From Phosphoribacter sp037046615 (lineage in GTDB: Bacteria > Actinomycetota > Actinomycetes > Actinomycetales > Dermatophilaceae), in contig JBAOHD010000018.1 in NCBI GenBank assembly GCA_037046615.1, positions 186,001 through 250,000 of the forward strand: 64,000 nt of DNA, given 5' to 3'. Below the pieces are notes generated by a model. The model did no database searches and had not been told where the DNA came from. It was given only the letters and a program-made list of their open reading frames with translations. Made by a program: the position numbers and the translations under genes. Positions 59,446 to 64,000 of this stretch are shown here, piece after piece. Numbering within the stretch: position 1 is the stretch's first letter; each line of letters starts with the position of its first letter.

Positions 59446-60096
59446 TCAGCCCGCAGATGAGGCTGGCGCCGGGGAGGATGCCGCCGTGGGCAGTCCCGGG
59501 GTCTGTCCGGGAAGCAACGGAGGCAACGTGCATCTGGCCGCCGTCCTGAGGGCGGCGGTCGTTGCGTCGAGCACGCCAAGGAGGACTGTCGGGTCGGTGT
59601 CCATCAGCTCGCTGATCTGGATGTTCATGAATTCGGTCTGAGCTGGCTTCGTCGAGCCGGTCGGGGCAGGCAAGGTCACGCAGGGCGAATGGCGGTACGC
59701 GGCGCGCCCCTGCGAGTCGACATTGGCCGGACCCATCGAGGTGATCACTCGCGTCATGTCAGTGGACGTCGTTCCGACATCGAAGGAGTAGGAGACTTCC
59801 TTCCGCGACAAGACGACGACCTTCCAGCCGGCTGGCAGGAGGACCGCGCACTCGCCATATCCCATGGTCAAGTCATCGAGCTGGCGAGCCTGGCTCACAT
59901 CGGTGGGAACGAGGGCCGCCAGACCGGACCACGTCAGGGCGCCCTGGCAGAGGGGACCGGGCCCGACCGGAGTCGCGGAATCCCAGGCAGAGGTCGTGCT
60001 CGGAGCCGTCGTCGCCCGCGTGGACGTGCAGGCCGACCCCAGCAGGGTGAGGGCGACCGCCGCGCCGATGGCGGAGCGACTGCGTCGGGGGATCAT
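59446..60096 (-). CDS. Probable lipoprotein of the ESX-like cassette
   Basis: A 216-residue protein with a basic N-terminus, a hydrophobic stretch and a lipobox-like LLGSAC (Cys about residue 24), followed by a Thr/Ser/Ala-rich linker. Two further cysteine-containing segments (PLCQGALTW, YGECAVLL, SPCVTL, ARCTLP) could form disulfides, so it likely stays outside the membrane. ATG at 60096 is chosen because it starts 4 bp after the preceding gene and gives a normal signal sequence; an upstream ATG would add 32 residues of unlikely composition. It resembles small DUF3558-type lipoproteins in size. Confidence 0.7.
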   Translation of the reverse strand: MIPRRSRSAIGAAVALTLLGSACTSTRATTAPSTTSAWDSATPVGPGPLCQGALTWSGLAALVPTDVSQARQLDDLTMGYGECAVLLPAGWKVVVLSRKEVSYSFDVGTTSTDMTRVITSMGPANVDSQGRAAYRHSPCVTLPAPTGSTKPAQTEFMNIQISELMDTDPTVLLGVLDATTAALRTAARCTLPPLLPGQTPGLPTAASSPAPASSAG

Positions 60097-60100
60097 CGGG

Positions 60101-62653
60101 TCATCGCCCCAGCTTCTGCAGGAAGGGCTGGTAGCCGGCGGCCACGCTCTGCTGGGCCTCGATCGTGGGCATCGTGATGTATTGACTCCCACCCTTGGGG
60201 TCTTTGGCCCACGCTTCGAACGTGGCCCACTGCTGATCGGTCATCTGCGACGGGGGGATGATCGTGGTGCCGGCCGCGTCGCTCCAGAACGGCACCCCTC
60301 CGTGCGTCGCCTGCCAGACGATCGGGTCGTTGGTCGGCACCGAGTCGCTCGTCCAGGGATGGGATTCGAGTGTGGCTGAACGAATTTGCTGCACGAGGAG
60401 GCGCGTCGTCGCGTCGCGGAGGCTCCAGGCCTGAGCCTGGGCGCGAGCCTCGGCGCCATCTGGTGCCACGGCGTTGGCCAGCAGGTCGACCGCGCTGTCG
60501 AACCCCTTGCCGGCCACCGTGGTGATCACTGCGCCGCCCGGCCCGGCGGCCACTCCCGTGGCCGCGATGATCTTGTCGATGGGGATCTCGCCAGCACCCA
60601 TCGTGACCAGCTTTCGCACCATGGCGTTGACCGCGTCCGTGCCCTGGCCCGCTTCTTGGAGGCCCAGGGCAGCGGCGCCGGCGACGCGTCCGAGGACGAC
60701 CCCCGAGTGTTGGCTGATCGAACTCGCGGCGGTGGTGAACTCCTGCCCGGTCTCACCCAGGTTGCCGATGCGCACCTTGGTGTAGGCAACTTCGGCGGCG
60801 AGGACGCGAGCCAAGGCGGGCGGGTTGTCACCCCACTTCTGCGGGTCGGCGAGGGCGTCTGACCGGTCGAGGGCGAGGTCACCGATGGCGGCGTCAAGGG
60901 ATCCGCTGTGGCTGATGACGATGGCATGGGCGCCACCTAGCGTGACGACCAGAGCCTGCGAATCCCGAGCCGGTGCCCCGAGCGCCGTGTCGAGATCGCC
61001 GATGTGGTAGGCCATGACGGATCCCACGCTGTCGCGAAGGCCCGAGAGCGCGTAGCCGTAGTCGGAAACTCCAGGGTGACCACCGAACGGCTTGGCCTCG
61101 CCGGCGGGGTGGGCGCCAATGCCGTCGACGTAGTTGTTGACGAGCTTCGAGGCGAGCAGTGTCGCTTTGAGGTTGCTCGAGTCGTGGTCACCGGCAAGTG
61201 CCGCGGCACCCAGGGCGTCTCCCTTGTCGGCGAACCCGGTGTAGAACGTGCCGCCAGGCTCGGGGTGCTGGAGCTGCCACCGCTGCTTCATGAGGTAGTC
61301 GATGCCCGTCAGATGGGAGTCTTTGGGGTCGGGGACGCCGTGCAGGAGCAGAGCGCGCGACGCTGCCCCGTCCGCAGAGGCATTGCGAAGGAATCCGTTC
61401 ATCGGGTCGGCGGCCAGGCGTGCGTTGTCCCCGGCGAGGACGCCCGGCGTGAGGACCTCACCGCTGCCCACCTGCGGGAAACCGTGGATGTAGCTGCGTG
61501 CGGTGTTGCCGACGATGCCCTCGCGGTCGTAGGCGAGGAAGTCGGCTCCCACGGTGTCCATGTATGCCGCCCCGGCCGGCACCGACGCATGCGACAGCAG
61601 GAGGCCCTGCGCGTAGTAGCCGGAGAACCACGGACTGTAGGAGTGCGGCTGGACCCTCGATCGGCCATCGGCCTTCAGGGCCTCGAACCACTGACCACGC
61701 CACGTCGCCGCGCCCTCGCGGGACACGATGTCCATGTCCTTGTCCGCCTCGGGATTCGCGGCTGTCGCGAACGCCGTGCCGAGGAAATCGAGCACCGCGT
61801 CGTTGGAGGTGCGATTCTCGACGTGGCCGATCGACTGACCATGGAGCATGTCGTAGATGAGCTGATCGGTGCCCTTGGGACCGAGGGCTTGCTGCAGGGC
61901 TTGCGCGAAGTAGGGATCCTTCGCCTTGTCGCCGAACCGTTGCTTGAGTTCGGCCAAAGCCGCGGCATCTCCCTGGGCGGCCTTCGCGAGCAGGTCTTTC
62001 GCGGCTGCCGCTTCGGCTTGGGCGACGCCTCGCTTCATCGCCCCGGTGCTGATGTCCAGGCCATTGGTCAGCGAAGCGCGCATCGCCTCCGGCGACCCGG
62101 TCTTGTCGCGGGGGATCGTCTCATCCGCCAGGGCGTTCAACTGCCGAGCCGCGGCGGCCCCTTGGGTCGAGAGGGTGTCGAGCGCCCGCTCGTAGCGGCG
62201 CAGCGTGGCGGCTTGCGATGTGTCCCGGTCGTGAGCCGCACGGTCGGCCAGGTGCTGCCGTGCCTCGTCGGGCATCTGGCGCGCTTCGGACCGGTTGAGC
62301 GCGTTGATGGTGGAGCGGTATGCCGCATCCGCCTCGTCCCAGTCGCCCTGCAATCGAGTCACCGTCGTGCGCGCCTGCCGCAGCGCTGCGGCATACCCAC
62401 TGAGGGCACTGTCGGCCTGGCGGAGGCGGTTGTCGGTCGCGGAGATGCGGCCGGAGAGTCTCCCGGCCTCGCCGCACGCCGCGCGCGACGCGGCCCCGTC
62501 GCTCCACGCCTGGCGGATGAAGGCCGCGCTGGACCCTTGGGTGGCGAGCACCGATTGGTCGGCTCTGCTGGCATTTTGAGCCAACCGAGCCGAGATCCCA
62601 CTGATGGCGGCGGGGTCGCCGGTGGGCAGGGGGAGGGCGCTGGCGCCGGACAT
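60101..62653 (-). CDS. Very large ESX-like partner protein (850 residues)
   Basis: Begins SGASALPLPTGDPAAISG, then a helical hairpin with WSDG (AFIRQAWSDGAASRA, about 50) and TRLQGDWDEADAAYRS (about 100), the same opening as the protein cut at the left window edge. The long C-terminal region (about 200-850) is rich in loops and conserved-looking turns (for example SYSPWFSGYYAQGLLLSHAS, FYTGFADKGDALGAAALAGD, AYHIGDLDTALGA) and has no catalytic motif I recognise; it may belong to the DUF6571-like group. Composition suggests a large secreted or surface protein. It is coupled to the small gene upstream (TGATG). Confidence 0.7.
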   Translation of the reverse strand: MSGASALPLPTGDPAAISGISARLAQNASRADQSVLATQGSSAAFIRQAWSDGAASRAACGEAGRLSGRISATDNRLRQADSALSGYAAALRQARTTVTRLQGDWDEADAAYRSTINALNRSEARQMPDEARQHLADRAAHDRDTSQAATLRRYERALDTLSTQGAAAARQLNALADETIPRDKTGSPEAMRASLTNGLDISTGAMKRGVAQAEAAAAKDLLAKAAQGDAAALAELKQRFGDKAKDPYFAQALQQALGPKGTDQLIYDMLHGQSIGHVENRTSNDAVLDFLGTAFATAANPEADKDMDIVSREGAATWRGQWFEALKADGRSRVQPHSYSPWFSGYYAQGLLLSHASVPAGAAYMDTVGADFLAYDREGIVGNTARSYIHGFPQVGSGEVLTPGVLAGDNARLAADPMNGFLRNASADGAASRALLLHGVPDPKDSHLTGIDYLMKQRWQLQHPEPGGTFYTGFADKGDALGAAALAGDHDSSNLKATLLASKLVNNYVDGIGAHPAGEAKPFGGHPGVSDYGYALSGLRDSVGSVMAYHIGDLDTALGAPARDSQALVVTLGGAHAIVISHSGSLDAAIGDLALDRSDALADPQKWGDNPPALARVLAAEVAYTKVRIGNLGETGQEFTTAASSISQHSGVVLGRVAGAAALGLQEAGQGTDAVNAMVRKLVTMGAGEIPIDKIIAATGVAAGPGGAVITTVAGKGFDSAVDLLANAVAPDGAEARAQAQAWSLRDATTRLLVQQIRSATLESHPWTSDSVPTNDPIVWQATHGGVPFWSDAAGTTIIPPSQMTDQQWATFEAWAKDPKGGSQYITMPTIEAQQSVAAGYQPFLQKLGR

Positions 62654-62973
62654 CAGATCGCCACCCTCGCCTTGCCGCGATAGCGCATCGTCGTATTGTC
62701 GTCGTCGGCGTCGTAATTCGCGGCGGCGGCGACCATGTTGTTGGACAAGGCAGTCGTGCTCTCGGCATACGCGAGATACGCCATGCCCATGACGGCGAAA
62801 TAGTGCTCGACGGCCGCGCTCAGTGGTGGGCTCTCGGACCCCACGGCTGCAACACCGGCACCGCTGTCGGACTGCAGTGATGTTGACACGCTCTCAAAGG
62901 TCTGGACGTCCCCGATGACTTTGCGAGCGGACGCTGCCAGCCCGCCAGTGTTGACGGTGTAGGTGGTGCCCAT
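62653..62973 (-). CDS. Small ESX-like protein, partner of the 850-residue protein
   Basis: A 106-residue helical protein (TYTVNTGGLAASARKVIGDV...) with a C-terminal AAAANYDADDDNT block that contains YxxxD. ATG at 62973 is preceded by a GGGGGACAAAGGGGACATC ribosome region. It has no WxG; the partner supplies the WSDG turn. The pair mirrors the one at the left end of the window. Confidence 0.62.
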   Translation of the reverse strand: MGTTYTVNTGGLAASARKVIGDVQTFESVSTSLQSDSGAGVAAVGSESPPLSAAVEHYFAVMGMAYLAYAESTTALSNNMVAAAANYDADDDNTTMRYRGKARVAI

Positions 62974-63070
62974 GATGTCCCCTTTGTCCCCCCTGCTTGA
63001 TTCTGCACCGCCACGCTAGGGCCTATTCCTGTGCTCGCGCCTGAGTAGGAACGCCCATCTTTGGCTCTGA

Positions 63071-63142
63071 CGACGCGCCACACGATACGCCGGGCGACGC
63101 GCCACACGACACGCCGGGCGACACGCCGCACGACACGCGCGC
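63071..63142. repeat. Three imperfect 24-bp tandem repeats
   Basis: Three consecutive 24-bp units (63071-63094, 63095-63118, 63119-63142) begin cgacgcgccacacgatacgc, cgacgcgccacacgacacgc and cgacacgccgcacgacacgc. The first two differ by one base. They lie in the gap between the last ESX-like gene and nrdR. Confidence 0.9.
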
Positions 63143-63190
63143 GCCACGTGACGCCCTTGCGTCGGTGGGGGTCGTATGTCACAGTTACCC

Positions 63191-63218
63191 CTACATCTAG
63201 TAGTTACATCGGTGTAAC
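63191..63218. promoter_or_regulatory. Candidate NrdR boxes upstream of nrdR
   Basis: Two overlapping inverted repeats, CTACATCTAGTAG (63191-63203) and GTTACATCGGTGTAAC (63203-63218), lie about 130-160 bp before nrdR, and a further CCACATGTAG follows at 63223-63232. Their AT-rich, ACAT-containing character suits NrdR boxes, but the usual spacing of two full boxes is not clear. Confidence 0.45.
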
Positions 63219-63349
63219 TCGTCCACATGTAGTCCACATGAAGCGGTGAGTTACCCACAGGGTGTGCACATGGCATACCTGCTTCGTCCACCGGTTGTCC
63301 CCATGCGGGCCCCGGAAAGACCACGCACCGAAGGGGGGAGGGGAGCCGC

Positions 63350-63829
63350 ATGCACTGTCCGTTCTGTCGTCACAGCGACTCCCGGGTCGTCGACTCGCGC
63401 ACCGCGGACGACGGCACCGCGATCCGCCGCCGCCGGCAATGTCCGGAGTGCGGCCGCCGCTTCACGACGGTCGAGAGCGCCAGCCTGTCGGTCCTCAAGC
63501 GCTCCGGCGCCAGCGAGCCGTTCAGCCGCCAAAAGGTCCTCGTCGGTGTCCGCAAGGCGTGCCAGGGGCGGCCGGTCAGCGAGGACCAACTCGCGCTGCT
63601 GGCCCAGCGGGTCGAGGAGTCCGTGCGCGCCCAGGGGACGGCCGAGGTGGACGCCCACGAGGTTGGGCTGGCGGTGCTCGAGCCGTTGCGCGAGCTCGAT
63701 GAGGTCGCCTACCTCAGGTTCGCCTCGGTCTACCGGGCGTTCGACAACCTCGAGGACTTTGAGGCCGCGATCACCTTGTTGCGCGCCGAGCGCGATGCGG
63801 CCGGTATGCCGTCCGCTCACCACAGCTAA
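63350..63829 (+). CDS. nrdR: Transcriptional repressor NrdR
   Basis: A 159-residue repressor of ribonucleotide reductase genes. The N-terminal zinc ribbon has CPFCRH...CPECGRRFTTVE (four Cys), followed by the ATP-cone (VLKRSGASEPFSRQKVLVGV, RKACQGRPVSEDQLALLAQR) that senses dATP/ATP. ATG at 63350 is preceded by GGGGGGAGGGGAGCC. The next gene appears to be a reductase, the normal partner. Confidence 0.96.
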   Translation: MHCPFCRHSDSRVVDSRTADDGTAIRRRRQCPECGRRFTTVESASLSVLKRSGASEPFSRQKVLVGVRKACQGRPVSEDQLALLAQRVEESVRAQGTAEVDAHEVGLAVLEPLRELDEVAYLRFASVYRAFDNLEDFEAAITLLRAERDAAGMPSAHHS

Positions 63830-63934
63830 AGCACCCGCCTCGCACGCTCCGCAGAGAGGGGTGTCGGTGGCGACTGATACACGTGTACGACCCGCAAAGA
63901 CCAAAGCAGCAGACGTCAGGGAGGACCGGAAAGC

Positions 63935-64000
63935 ATGACTGAGACAGCCAACCGTGCGGGGGCTCGCAAGCCTGCTCGGAGCAAGGGGGTGTCGGTGGAG
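63935..64000 (+). CDS. nrdJ: Start of probable vitamin B12-dependent ribonucleotide reductase
   Basis: Only the first 22 residues are in the window (TETANRAGARKPARSKGVSV), a basic, flexible start seen in actinobacterial NrdJ proteins. The ATG at 63935 has GGAGGACCGG upstream. The identity is inferred mainly from the position directly after nrdR. Confidence 0.6.
   Translation, partial: MTETANRAGARKPARSKGVSVE

Noticed and set aside
61004..62683. 559-codon rightward frame opposite the 850-residue ESX-like gene
   Set aside because: Antisense shadow with arginine-rich low complexity; the leftward frame has coupled starts and ESX-like features.
63071..63142. CRISPR array
   Set aside because: Only three adjoining 24-bp units without spacers, and no cas genes; the 30-bp duplication at 21863 likewise has no spacer.
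63246..63938. Rightward frame overlapping nrdR and running into the nrdJ start
   Set aside because: It is out of frame with nrdR, which has all zinc-ribbon and ATP-cone motifs, and its translation is arginine/serine-rich.

Overview
The window is a piece of a high-GC actinobacterial chromosome, most likely a member of the order Micrococcales (perhaps Intrasporangiaceae; this is inferred from gene content and style, not proven). Pointers are a mycothiol-type DsbA-like reductase, paired ClpP proteases, an actinobacterial style of SOS box, GTG starts, NrdR followed by a probable nrdJ, and many 1 to 4 bp start/stop overlaps.

Layout. 1-2.6 kb: leftward ESX-like (type VII secretion substrate-like) pair, cut by the window edge. 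2.7-9.6 kb: pepN-mscS-glbO-GH13 running left, divergent from an Rv2466c-like reductase and rpiB; this resembles the Mycobacterium tuberculosis Rv2465c-Rv2471 neighbourhood. 9.7-16.6 kb: MT0933-like small protein, trmB, tRNA-Gly, tRNA-Pro, tig, an MFS transporter, clpP1-clpP2-clpX. 16.6-22.3 kb: an accessory island with an FHA-FHA-ABC transporter, a possible cysteine-peptidase-fold protein, a small membrane protein, a second ESX-like cassette, a tandem repeat and an unknown gene. 22.5-36.6 kb: valS, a membrane protein, a PlsC-like acyltransferase, a DUF2344 protein, rne, rplU-rpmA-obg, proB, proA. 36.6-40.8 kb: a GT2 glycosyltransferase, an IS481-family element with a 6-bp target duplication, nadD-rsfS-phosphatase, tRNA-Ala. 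41-44.8 kb: VOC protein, cold-shock gene, fused accD-accA, FlK-like thioesterase, YhhN. 45-53 kb: leuS, degV, plsY, comEA-comEC. 53-57.1 kb: DUF4395 gene, LysR regulator, sirtuin, lexA divergent from a LysM gene of ChiZ/DivS type. 57.4-63 kb: two convergent ESX-like cassettes, one with an alpha/beta hydrolase and one with a very large partner plus a lipoprotein. 63.3 kb to the end: nrdR and the first codons of a probable nrdJ.

Three features stand out. First, the octamer GTATGCCG (or its complement CGGCATAC) occurs about 85 times by hand count, in genes and intergenic DNA, without strand bias and with none inside the insertion sequence; it looks like a genome-wide DNA word, perhaps an uptake or modification signal. 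Second, four ESX-like gene pairs are scattered here without any ESX core gene in view, each with a WxG-type partner, and three with a YxxxD/E tail in the small partner. Third, many essential genes (rne, rplU, obg, valS, leuS, clpX, proB) are broken by single-base indels, nearly all insertions; these are most simply sequence errors, so frameshifted genes are annotated as single genes.
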